This document shows, piece by piece, positions 11,792-22,638 of a stretch of DNA of 64,000 nt. Location: positions 43,540,409 through 43,604,408 of the forward strand of contig CM034547.1 in NCBI GenBank assembly GCA_020055645.1. The letters run 5' to 3'. A program made the translations under genes and the position numbers. The notes under the pieces are model-generated. The model was not told the DNA's origin. It did not search any database and saw only the letters and a list, made by a program, of their open reading frames with translations. Numbering within the stretch: position 1 is the stretch's first letter; every line of letters starts with the position of its first letter. This DNA is from Tomocerus qinae (taxonomy: Eukaryota; Arthropoda; Collembola; Entomobryomorpha; Tomoceridae).

Positions 11792-13666
11792 ATGTTTTAC
11801 ACTAATCCGGCTAAGAGTTATTTCCTATTTGGTTTAGTGGTACTCATTTGTTTGAATTGTGGTGTTACTTCAGAAAATTATTACAACAATGAAATTCAAA
11901 GTTTAGTGGAGAGTGAGAAATCGAAACCATATTCCTGGAATGCTGCTGCTTCTGCTCCTCCGGATGCTTCCACGGTATTTTTTTTCTCCTTCACTGCATT
12001 AAAGGATGTCTTAATGAAAACTAATTATACAGAGTTTTTTTCAGACCGAGTTAATTCAAAGGAACGGTTATCCTGTGGAAACACATGATATTATCACAGG
12101 CGATGGATATATATTGACAGGTAAAAACGAAACCATGAATCGTACAAGACACAAATAAATATATATTTTATACTCTTTTAACAGCCCATCGTATTCCCTA
12201 CGGAAGAAATAATTTTCACAATAAAGTAAATAATAAACCACCAGTTTTCGTTCTTCATGGGAATCTTCAATCCTCTGCAGATTGGGTTCTGAACTCAAAA
12301 GTCGACAATTGTCTTGGATTTGTCTTAGCGGATGCAGGTAAAGTTTTGGTAGTGCTTATTATAAATTATGTACTTTCTAAATAGTATGACATGTTTTCAC
12401 AAATTAACAATTTTAATATTATGAATACCATGATTTTGAAGGTTATGATGTTTGGCTGGGAAATGTCAGAGGAAATATTTACTCAAATAAACATTTATAC
12501 TTATCTAACAATCATCCCGCCTATTGGAATTTTAGGTGAGACTGAGACAGATATCAGAGACAGCTCATAAATTAATATTGCTAGGTTTTTTATAATTGAG
12601 ATCGAGAAATGTTGATCAAGGTTTGAAAATAAACGTTTATTGGAAGCGTATTTATGAAATGTTATTTAAATTGGTTTCAGCATGGACGAATTCGGTAAAT
12701 ATGACGTTCCAGCAACAATTGAGTATATACTGGAGAAAACGAAAAAGCCCAAGTTACATTACATAGGATTCTCGCTTGGTAACACTCATTATTTTCTTGC
12801 TTTGGGGAGATATCCTGAGCTGAACGAAAAGATAGCTTTGCACATCTCGTATGGACCTTCTGTATTTTTTGGAGACTTTCCCCTTCGGGCAAGAATATTC
12901 GCACCTTTTGTTGGATTTTTAGAGGTTTGCAATTTTTAAGTGTCTGTCAGTCTATATCTAATGCAAAACAAAATTCATTGCTTATACTAATAATCAGATG
13001 AGTCAGTATTAATACAGGGAATACAAATCTTTAGGTTGTTCAAGACATAACTGGAGGATTTCCGGCACCCCCAGAAGGAATATATTTTCTACTGACAAAG
13101 TTCTTACCAATCGTTTGTAATCCAAAACTGGATATCATTGGACTTTGCCGATTCATTACATTTTTAATTGTTGGATTTGGTCCGAATCAAATTTCAAGGG
13201 TATGGATTTGATTTCTGTGTCTATACTTTATCTGAATAATAAGTATAGAAAGATTATTGCTAATGTCTCACTTTTATTGATACAGGAGCAGATGCCCAGA
13301 TTAGTAGGTCACCTGCTAACACCAACATCATTAAAAGTCATAATACACGGAATGCAATTAATGAACAATAAGAAATTCACTTATTATGACTATGGACCGT
13401 ACAGGAATCTTCAGCTGTATGGACAAAAACAAGCCCCTGAATATAATCTCCATCAAATAACAACACCAATTGCTCTAATAAGAGCCAAGAACGATATTTT
13501 TGCCAACAAGAAAGCCTCTGATAATCTGGCTCATAGCCTACGAAGTGTTTTTGAATATTCAATAGTTCCAAATCGAGAATTTACCCATTTAGATTTTTGT
13601 TATGGAAAAAATGCAAATACTTTAGTTTATAATCATACATTAGAGTTACTTCATAGGTTTTCTTGA
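11792..13666 (+). CDS. Secreted/lysosomal acid lipase (alpha/beta hydrolase)
   Basis: Seven exons, 11792-11974, 12045-12120, 12185-12337, 12442-12535, 12681-12924, 13035-13199 and 13286-13666, join to 432 codons (431 residues plus stop). That is close to the ~400 of the gastric/lysosomal acid lipase family, which hydrolyses triacylglycerols and sterol esters. An N-terminal hydrophobic signal peptide (about 1-27) is followed by the family's N-terminal lipase region (NGYPVETHDIITGDGYIL). The oxyanion-hole motif is VLHGNLQSSADWV. The nucleophile elbow GFSLG puts the catalytic Ser at ~200. Asp ~375 (AKNDIFA) and His ~406 (FTHLDF) complete the triad. GFSLG replaces the usual GHSQG, but all three catalytic residues are present, so activity is plausible. 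Introns are short and all GT-AG. It could serve gut digestion or intracellular lipid turnover; the sequence does not decide. Confidence 0.9.
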
Positions 13667-13901
13667 AAATGGCTATTGCTATTTCTCATGACCCTGATCT
13701 CAAAGGAGCTTAAAAGCAACAAATGCATTATATCTACAGAATAAGATAACTATTTTCATATTCGGGTAATAATATTAACTTATAATACTTATTATAATAC
13801 ATATATTATAACTTTTGTTTAACTGTCCTTTTTTAAACTGTCACTAATTTATTATCATCTCATCACACTAACTGAACTAAACTGACAAGTGAACTCATTG
13901 G

Positions 13902-13907
13902 AATAAA
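13902..13907 (+). terminator. Possible polyadenylation signal of the lipase gene
   Basis: AATAAA lies ~235 bases after the lipase stop codon, before the tandem repeat. The assignment rests on position only. Confidence 0.35.
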
Positions 13908-14045
13908 ATGCTAATAATATAAAATGCGATTTTCTTGGAAAAGGGTGGTTGGCCCTTTTCATCTTGCGTTGTTCCGCTTTTTGGATAGTATAACTCATCA
14001 GACATCTTTTTGGAATGGAGGACAAGAAAATCAAACAATTATATA

Positions 14046-14480
14046 AAATTTCATCATTCATACTATGTGATTTATTTACTGCACATAAATTTGTTGTAAC
14101 CCGTATAATAATTCATACATAAGTACAAAAGAGTACAAGTAAAATTCATTTTAATTTATAATAATAATTAGTGATTTATTAACTGCACATAAATTGTTGT
14201 AACCCGTATATACTTCTAAGTCCAAAAGAGTACTGATAGAATTCATTTTAATTTATAATATTTAATTCATACTACATATGTGGTTTATTTACTACACATT
14301 GGTTGTAACCCATATATAATTCATAAAGAGTACCGGTAGAATTCATTTTAATTTATAATAATAATTTCATCATTCATACTATATAATTTACTTACTACAC
14401 ATAAATTGTTGTAACCCGTATATAATTCATAAGTCCAAAAGAGTACCGGTAAAATTCATTTTAATTTATAATAATAATGT
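14046..14480. repeat. ~105-bp tandem repeat, four copies
   Basis: Four diverged units each run through gatttatttactgcacat, then ttgttgtaacccgtata, then aaaagagtac, and end in attcattttaatttataa. They start near 14046, 14170, 14264 and 14367. Length varies through small indels. The block lies between the convergent 3' ends of the lipase and RING genes. Confidence 0.85.
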
Positions 14481-14546
14481 TTTAAATTGTTGAGTTGGGT
14501 TTGATTGGTCTTTCAAAGGTGTCTGGAAAGTCTCGTTGGTATTAAT

Positions 14547-15274
14547 TTAGCAAGCATTATTGTTCTGTTTATTCTCCATCAAACGCTTTTGTAGCTCTGC
14601 AAGTTTGATTTTCAACCGCTGGTTCTCAATCTCCAAAGTTTTCCTTCAAAAAATAAAACATCAATGTTTCAAAAGTATAGTGGAAGTCAGAAGTGCAAAG
14701 ATAATTAATTTTGGCCTCCTCCAAAATAGTTTCATTACCTTTTTAATTTCATACTGTACTCCTTCAGTTCTTGAACCCTTTCTTGTGTTTCCTTTTGCTT
14801 TTCCTTAAGTTGTACCAAGGATTCCTTTTCAGCAACCAACTTATCCTTAAGGATCGCATTACTCTGAGTAATTGATTCCACTTGTGAGAGCAAAGTACGA
14901 TAGTTCACAAATCCTTCACCTCTTATTAGATTTAATGGCACTAAATCTCCTTCCTTTATTTGTCCAGAGCAGACAGGGCAGGAATAAGAATTACTGCAAC
15001 AAAAATATTATTCGTTAAATGTTTTTTAACCAACATGATGAAAGAAAATGTAAGTATAATGTTCAAAAATGCTGCAGTGAAAAAATTGTTGGGATGAAAC
15101 GAAGACTTACTTGCTGTCCTTTTGATGTTCCAGCCATTGGGATATGCAACCGTCGTGAAACACGTGTCCACAAAATGTAAATACTGGGTCATAATCCTCT
15201 ACTTCATCATCAGGAGTAATGTCGGAAGGATTCTCCAAATAGTCACGACAAACTGCGCAAATGTAAATGCTCAT
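14547..15274 (-). CDS. RING-H2 finger / coiled-coil protein, probable E3 ubiquitin ligase
   Basis: Three exons (15274-15111, 14993-14739, 14643-14547) give 171 residues. Residues 6-63 form a RING-H2 finger: C6, C9, C35, H37, H40, C43, C60 and C63 in the C3H2C3 order, with W47 at the usual place for E2 contact. The second half, about residues 85-165, is a charged heptad-rich coiled coil (VQLKEKQKETQERVQELK). RING fingers bind an E2 enzyme and promote ubiquitin transfer; the coiled coil probably mediates oligomerisation. An N-terminal RING followed by a coiled coil recalls the TRAIP family, but this protein is much shorter and I see no other family-defining feature, so no symbol is given. It converges with the lipase gene on the other strand. 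Confidence 0.85.
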
Positions 15275-16580
15275 TTTGCATTAAACCTACCAATTTAGTA
15301 GGACCACAAACTGTCAATTAATCAGTCTAACAAAATCAACACCAGTTAAAGCTCCTTGATCAACACTATGAACAACCTTATTTTATTTTCGGGAACAAAT
15401 TCTCTGAAACTGCTCTACTAATGTAATTTACTTCTCTAAATCGTTTTCTGGTCATTTCACAACGAAATCTACTTCCAACCTACGACGACAGAGGAAAATG
15501 AATTCAGCCGAGCGATTGTAGTAAATTTGGCTACATTTGCATATGTTGAAATTGAAAACTACACAAAAATGGAAATACTAATGCATATTGTGTACACACA
15601 TTTCATGCATGTACCTAATCTATTTCTATAGCTAATCGTAGACTTTAAACTGATGTATGTATGTACCTATCTACATTTGTGTGTTAGGGAGTAGGGAGAG
15701 CCGAAATGCATTAGTTTCACAATATGGACCAATGCTCATGGTTGTGCTGGAAGCTTACCTTTTGAAATTAAGTCATTTAAATACATTTCTATGTTACTAA
15801 CTAAAAGCACACAAATCTCCAAAGGGGAATTTGCATAGTTTTGAAAGTTAATAATATTCAAATATATGTAAATAATGATGCCCACTATATACAATTACCT
15901 GTACCTCATTTAACACAAGCCTTGTGGTGACTGTGCCATGTGCAGTAGGTACACACTTAGCTAAATGCAAACTTTTTAGTAATATGTAATACTAGTTGAA
16001 TCCTAGCACACAAAGTGTGCTAGAAAATGTTGCAATCAGTAAATTTCTAGCGACTGCGCATTGGCCCGAATTTCATAGACCGTTGATTGGACTCAGTAGT
16101 CTAGGCTTTGCTCATTAATTACAAAATATTATCCTTGCTCATTAGTTACAAAATATTACCCTTACTCATTAGTTACAAAATATTACGGACATATATACAA
16201 ACATTTATTCAAGAATAGTGAAAGAATCCCATGCGCATGCCCCAGTTTATGTTTATGTAGAGTAAAGATGTACTTTGTCAAAATAATCATCCTAAGCCAA
16301 GATTTAAAAAAAAAAACTTTTATTGAGTACAATAGCATTTTTATTGATTTTTCCAAAGTTTCTTTCTTATACGGTATGACATTTAGCTCAATTCAACTTT
16401 GAGCCTGCTTTTCAAATAGTCTCGTCAAAAATACAAGCAGCTTAGAAAGTTGCATAGCACATCATGTAGTCTCTGTAGGAAAAGCTCAAAGAATTAAGTA
16501 TTTAAGAGAGAATAAAAAAAGAAACTATTTCAATTCTCCTGTTTAGAAATAGTAAATGTGCATCAATGTAATTACAACTT
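15275..16580. other. Intergenic with a short tandem repeat
   Basis: Contains the upstream region of the RING gene at the left and the 3' flank of the glycine-rich gene at the right (minus-strand AATAAA candidates near 16318-16344). A 27-bp triple repeat sits at 16111-16187. No further gene was seen. Confidence 0.5.
16111..16187. repeat. 27-bp tandem repeat, three copies
   Basis: The motif ctcattagttacaaaatatt recurs at 16111, 16138 and 16165 with only a few substitutions between copies. Confidence 0.85.
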
Positions 16581-17748
16581 TCATTTAATTCCATTTCTTA
16601 TAGCATTAGTAACTCTTAATCGTAACTTAGAAATGCGCTGCCTTAATCTGTCGGCAAAGTTGGATTTACTTTCAAAAGGCAACGTATCCTCATCGTCTGC
16701 AATTGGGAAAGTAATATTCTTTTTCGGAAAGCCCGGGACATCTTCTTCATGTGTAGCTATTTGGTCTGGAAGATAAGCAGCTCCAAGGCCACCTCCAGCA
16801 CCGCCGCCCAACAAACCACCCAACCCACCGCCAAATGGCCCAGCCAAAAAACCTCCAATACCTAGTTGCGAGAAATTGGTAGGTTAGTAATGTTATAGCT
16901 TTCAAAAACTTATCTTAACATTATTAAGCACAAAATTTATTGAAAGAGGTTCCAATTCTGATTACCTCCACCTACCGCTCCTCCAACTCCAGCTCCAATT
17001 GCCGCCCCATTTCCTCCTCCGATTTTTCCTCCGATTAAACCACCAGTACCTTTACGACCTCCAAAAAACCACAGAGTGCATTAAATTGTTTTACTGTATC
17101 GAAAGTTCCATAAACATATAAGTATACACTCATCAGATCTCAAAAAAATAAATGCTACTCCAACCTCCTCCAACTGCTCCTCCGACACCACCTAATACAC
17201 ACGAACAACAAAATTGTAGTCTTTGTAAATATTCGGAGAATAATCCAATTTGTAATCAAGTAAATGTTATTATACCACCGATAGGACCACCAAAAAGATA
17301 TCCCACTCCACCCTAGTATCATTCAAGAGTTCTTAATTATGATTTAGATTTAATTAAAAATGTATACATTTTTGTTCGTTACCCCAATAGCTCCACCAAT
17401 CCCACCACCTATACTGTAAATATTTTTGAAAATTAGCACAGATATTAAAAGTCTATGATGAAAAATGGGATAGTGAATTAGTATATCGGATTACCCTCCA
17501 CCTAAAATTCCTCCCACGACTTTTGGGGGTAATTGACGAGAGTAGCGTCCTATTATTTCATTACTTGAGTTGAATCTGTCCACGTTTGCGAATTTAACTG
17601 TATATTCTAGTAAATGAGCAGAAGTAGCGGTGCTATTGATATTTAACAATTTCACTGATGCTACTTGTGTTACCAGTATAAGTATAGTGAACAAGTACAC
17701 AGCCAATAAATACACCCTAGAATTACTTAAATACGAAAAACTCTCCAT
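16581..17748 (-). CDS. Secreted glycine-rich protein with micro-exons
   Basis: Six exons (17748-17495, 17413-17383, 17312-~17279, 17191-17165, 17058-16966, 16861-16581) join to ~240 codons. The end of exon 3 could also be 17276, adding one residue. A strong hydrophobic segment at about residues 12-31 looks like a signal peptide preceded by a short polar N-terminus. A 50-residue ordinary region follows, ending in a basic GRYSRQL that could be a processing site. Then come ~90 residues dominated by Gly, Ile, Val and Ala (GGGIGGAIG style), and finally a ~70-residue acidic/basic tail without glycine bias. The middle exons are 27-93 bases long and each encodes one glycine-rich block in compatible phase. 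It resembles secreted structural or cuticle-associated glycine-rich proteins, but no named family was recognised. Confidence 0.75.
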
Positions 17749-18549
17749 TTAATATTAATAGCCAGTTTAATAGTACTTTTTACTGTCCAGAATAACAATT
17801 AGCAAATGGAAAATCGAATTCCCTATTCTTAGATGTTCTGAATCATTCAGAAGAAATAAATATAACTATCTACGTCAGCAAAATCAATTTAATTGGCCAT
17901 TGACATATTTATTTACATCTGTATGCATTTGATTTTCCTATTCCCTACTATTCCAACGAAGCAAATCAACTAACAGTAGATTATTATACTAAAAAAGAGA
18001 AGTATAGGGGAACGATAATTTATTAACACATAATAATACATTAATACATTTACTATTGAATACAGGACATAAATTCTTTATACTCATTCATGTCATCAGT
18101 ATAAATGAATTAGTTATGCATGTGTGGATACCTGTTAATTACTATAATAAAATGGCACAGGACATTTAGGCGCCATGCAAAACAAGTTACTTTATCTACA
18201 TTTTGCCATTGTTTATTAATAATACATATCAACAGACATCTTCTGCTCAGAGTAATTAGTTTTAGGGTACTATCTGAAAAAAAGACCTAGAATTCAGCAT
18301 GCGTAACATGATGTATGGCACTAATTACATAGTATACAAGTTATTATCTATTAATTTTAGGGTAAGTTAGCAGCTAGGTTAAACAACAGTTAAAAATATG
18401 GCCAAATTGTACATTACTATCTTATTTACTTCATTTTTACCCTAAGATATTGATGATTTATTCTGCTTAGTAGAAACTAGAAACCCATTAGTGACACCCA
18501 AGCATCAAATATTTTATTCACCTTCACCACTATTTTGTTTTAAAACGTT
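17749..18549. other. Intergenic, no gene seen
   Basis: Lies between the start of the glycine-rich gene and the 3' end of the CRAL-TRIO gene. A minus-strand AATAAA candidate at 18513-18518 fits the CRAL-TRIO 3' end. Nothing else was recognised. Confidence 0.5.
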
Positions 18550-20178
18550 CTAATTACTTTTAGCCTCCTGTGTCTCACCGAGAACAATTTTCATCTGATC
18601 TGGTTCAACTACCACTAAAATGTCTTTCTCCCATTCGTCTCGGTTGGTTCCAAAAGTTTTAATTTTGCCTAAAGTTCTCGTCGCTAGAATTGGCTTCAAA
18701 AAATTAAAAAATAATGTGAAAACCATATCGCAGTTAATAAACCATGCAGTATGGAGGATTTCAGGATAATGCGCTTCGTATGTTTTTGCAATGGTCAGCA
18801 TCGTTTGTATAACTGTTAACACAAAAAAAACTGTTTAAAAACTAGATTGTTGTAATACTAAATTACGTCTTACATTATCCAGCAGTAAATCGCTGATTAC
18901 ACTTACACGTTAAACTTGCTAGTTGACTGTATGAAAATTGAGCGAAATCCACAATGACATTAAATTGAGTTTGGGGTTGCTGAGTTTCCTTATTGGGAGG
19001 ACTATTTCTTATAGCACTCACGACTTTCTCAAAATATTGATTCACAAATTGAATGTACATTTCCACTTTGTTATCCCTTACAATTTTTACCATATCCCAT
19101 GACCCTGCAACACCAAAATCCTCGTTATGAAATTCATCATTAATGAAAAACGTATGCAGATAAGTAATTTGTGTAGTGCATCCGATAAACAAACCTCCTG
19201 GAAGATAACACACTGAAAAAAATACATTTGTGGAAATTAGTAGATAAGAAGATTATCTATAACTACATTATTTTCATGTTTTAGGGTTCTGTAATTTTGA
19301 GAAATACCCACATGGTCTTCCTTCTCTATCGCAGCCATCTATAGTATAGGGATAATCTTTTACAAACGATGCGTCAAAAGTAACACCCAAAATACGATCG
19401 ATGTTGTTTTCCTCTCGCCATTTTAAAGACTAGGTAAGAGATGAGAAAAATGCACATCATTTTCTATCAGAAGCTGTACATTTTTGAGATAGATTAAAAG
19501 GTTAATTTACTGAGTTATTTATCTGCTTTATTAATGATGATTTTAATATAAGTACTTCCATTTCCATATTGTACTACGTACTATATAGTATTGAAATATA
19601 TATAGAACTACGCAAAATTACGTACGATAAGTTTTTATACATAAAACATTATACATACCTATAACATTTTAGCATTAAATCAACGAAATAATCAACCAAC
19701 CCAACCAAGTTCATGTAATATATAATTATATTATAGTTTTAACGATAATTTGGAAAATCTTATAACTTACATTTCGGAGCATCGATTCAGCTTTAACCAA
19801 ATCCATGTCTCTTGCTTTAAAAAATCAACCAATAATATTAATATTACAATACGATTAATATATCAAGACAAGAACTCTAATTACCTAAAGATAATTTTAA
19901 GTTACCTCTGAGCCACCTAATCAGATACAAATCGCTTTGAAATGTTTCATCGTATTGATGCAGCACGTCAGAAAGATTATTCCTTAACTACATAAACACA
20001 GGATAAATAACACATTCAACAGTACTATAGTCAAAACTTAACATCATGAAGTAATGTGCCTTTTGTCTGTATATGTTTATCGTGGTTGAAAATATAATCT
20101 CGTGATAAATTAAGTTTACAATTCACTTACTTGGTCTACAATTAGTAAATCTTCCGGTTTCAGCCCCAATTCCGTCAT
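18550..20178 (-). CDS. CRAL-TRIO (Sec14-like) lipid-binding protein
   Basis: Six exons (20178-20131, 19987-19906, 19814-19771, 19429-19312, 19212-18907, 18812-18550) join to 287 codons. The start MTELGLKPEDLL is typical of this family's N-terminal helical region. It is followed by DLYLIRWLRARDMDLVKAES, the conserved CRAL-TRIO N motif, and then by DREGRP leading into the lipid-binding domain, whose late part reads YPEILHTAWFINCD. Such proteins bind and move small lipids such as phosphatidylinositol, tocopherol or retinoids in the cytosol. The length (286 residues) covers both subdomains without a C-terminal GOLD domain. The exon 4 donor must be GTGGGT to keep frame. The frame is open upstream of the chosen ATG behind an acceptor-like site, so an extra 5' exon is possible. 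It is divergent from the carrier gene at 21.2 kb. Confidence 0.88.
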
Positions 20179-21232
20179 TATGATCAATTGTTCTTTTTTA
20201 CGGACCAAATTGTATTTAATCACAAAATATTGATATAGCTAAACAATAAATGTAGGCATTGTTGACTTTAGTAGCTGCAGAGAAAATGTACGTATTTATT
20301 GCTGGATTTGTGTAGGCTACAGTACTCAATACTCCTTGTCACACATATCATTATTCTTATTTTCCTTCTACATACAAAAAGTACGAAATGCACAACCCAG
20401 TATAAACTCTATCTTCTAAAACTTAACATAGTTTATGCTATACGCTTGTTTCATGCTCAAATCAAACCGAGTTTGTCATTTGTAAATTGAAATTCGAAAC
20501 CCTTCAACTCCAGCCAGCCATGTAAACAATATCCAATTACCGCAGGATATTAAATCCTTATAAGAGCTTGAGGGTATACTACTTCATAATATACTTTCTA
20601 CTCATTCTACTGTATCTATACAACTCTACAATAATAAATTAGCAAATTATAGCTTCATTACGTAATATTTGTCTTAAAAGATGCTCATATGCTTCAGTAC
20701 GCTATTTATATAATAATATCTTATGAAAACAGGTTTACAGATTGCAAGGATTATAATCATACATATACATACAATTTATGCACCCAAAGTGGTATCTCCA
20801 GAAGTGTATGTAATATGCGTGGCAAGGAAATACAGGCTATAAGACTACAAGAATGGGGAATCACCCAGGGAATCACTGGAGGTGCGGAACTAGTTAATTG
20901 GCCCGGTTGGGCACTTGGGAACCTGGAGAGTGGGCAGGAAGTGCGTAGCTATTTATGATTATTTTCATGAAACCATGGAAATGCCATATCTATCTATGGA
21001 TGTCATAAGTCAAGGTTATAATGGGCAAAATGGATAACATTTGGGATAACATAATATCAGCCAATGTCAACTACGTCTCCTTTTCCAAATACCTGCCCCT
21101 GTAAACTACGATATTGTCACCAAACTGCCAAACTTATAAATATGAAGAGTGTCATCTTATTCATTTTGAATTTGGTCCATTTATCCGATTAGGCTGATAA
21201 GAAGTAATTGTGCATATCATTGTGGTAACGTA
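20179..21232. other. Shared upstream region of two divergent genes
   Basis: About 1 kb between the starts of the CRAL-TRIO gene (-) and the carrier gene (+). The stretch around 20820-20945 is richer in G than its surroundings but shows no conserved protein. Promoters for both genes presumably lie here; no definite element was recognised. Confidence 0.45.
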
Positions 21233-22638
21233 ATGACAGAAGCGAACAAGGAACAGAAGCGAATAGCCAGATGGTACTTCGGAGGATCTGCTTCTGCTTG
21301 TGCAGCTATGGTAAATAGTATAATTTTATGCTGCGATGTCATGCATGCTATCTTCTGGAATTATTGACAATTAATTACAATTAATTTTTGTTAGATAACT
21401 CATCCCTTGGACCTTATAAAGGTAAAAGCTTGTAACTGAAAGAATTATTTCGAATTTTAAATTTGACAGGTCTCTGTTTAAAATTTTCTATATTTTTAGG
21501 TGCACTGTCAGACTTCCAAAACCGAAGTAAATTTAATTCGTCAGTGTTCTGAACTTTACAAGAAAGTAGGTATTTCTGGACTGTACAATGGCATTTCTGC
21601 ATCATTATTGCGTCAATGTACTTACTCAATGGCGAGATTTGGTATTTATGGGGTATACTTCCGACGCATTTGATTAAAATTCTTTTATTTCAAACGTGAT
21701 TAGTTTTCATAAACATGATTTCTTTTTGTAAATATTTAGGAATTGAAAAAGTTTTTTGATCCAAATGGGAATAAAGAGTTTACATTCCTAGAATACGTCG
21801 GTATGGCAGGAATTTCAGGTTTTATCGGTGGTATTGTAGGGACACCTGCAGACATGATTAATGTTCGTATGCAGAATGACGTCAAATTGCCTCCGGAAAA
21901 AAGAAGAAAGTAATATAGTAGAAAATAAATAATATGTCAAATATTTTCTGACTTTACACTTATACAAAAATGTGATCTAATCAGATCAATGTTTAAACAT
22001 TTTCAAGTTATAAGCACGCATTTCACGGATTGTATCGCGTTCATGCAGACGAAGGTACAGCTAGGCTTTTTTCTGGATTGACATTTGCTTCCGTTAGGGC
22101 AGCCGTCATAACAATAGGACAACTTACTATTTATGACGAAGCAAAACGTTTTCTACTAAAGTCAGGACATTTTGGTGACAATATCTTAACTCATTTTCTC
22201 TCCAGCTTTGTCGCAGTGAGTAGTCAAAACCATAATCATACTGTCTTTTGCTATTATAATCTGTCCCATTATGTGTCGTGTGTATAGGGTGGAGTGGCTA
22301 CTGTAATTACTCAACCGATCGATGTTTTAAAAACTCGTCAAATGAATTCTAAACCTGGAGAGTTCAAAGTGAGTTTCAAATTATAAACAAATGTCTTTTG
22401 TAACGAGTTTTATCATTTAGGACTGTTTATTAATGTCTATGGTAATTTTAAGCAGTTATATTAAATACTTGGTATTGTTTTCCAGGGTATCGTGGACCTT
22501 ATTCGTCAAACAGCTAAAATGGGACCGTCAGCGTTTTTCAAAGGTATAGTTCCAGCTTTTGTTCGTCTCGCCCCTCATACTGTTCTCCAGTTTATGATTT
22601 TGGAACAACTCAGACTACATTTCGGTTACCTAAAGTAA
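21233..22638 (+). CDS. Mitochondrial dicarboxylate carrier (SLC25A10 type)
   Basis: Seven exons (21233-21310, 21395-21421, 21500-21652, 21740-21909, 22008-22215, 22288-22368, 22486-22638) join to 290 codons, i.e. 289 residues, the size of known dicarboxylate carriers (~287). It has three carrier repeats, each with the Px[DE]xx[KR]-type signature: PLDLIK, PADMINVRM (variant) and PIDVLKTR. The start RWYFGGSASACAAM-ITHPLDLIKVHCQT and the block GTARLFSGLTFASVRAA match the SLC25A10 subfamily closely. It sits in the inner mitochondrial membrane with six helices and exchanges malate or succinate for phosphate or sulfur anions. The first PLDLIK is on a 27-base micro-exon, which joins in frame. An AATAAA at about 22803 is the likely 3' end signal. 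Confidence 0.93.

Noticed and set aside
20689-20958. 89-codon plus-strand frame upstream of the dicarboxylate carrier
   Set aside because: No family resemblance, no splice link to the carrier, and the carrier has a good ATG at 21233.
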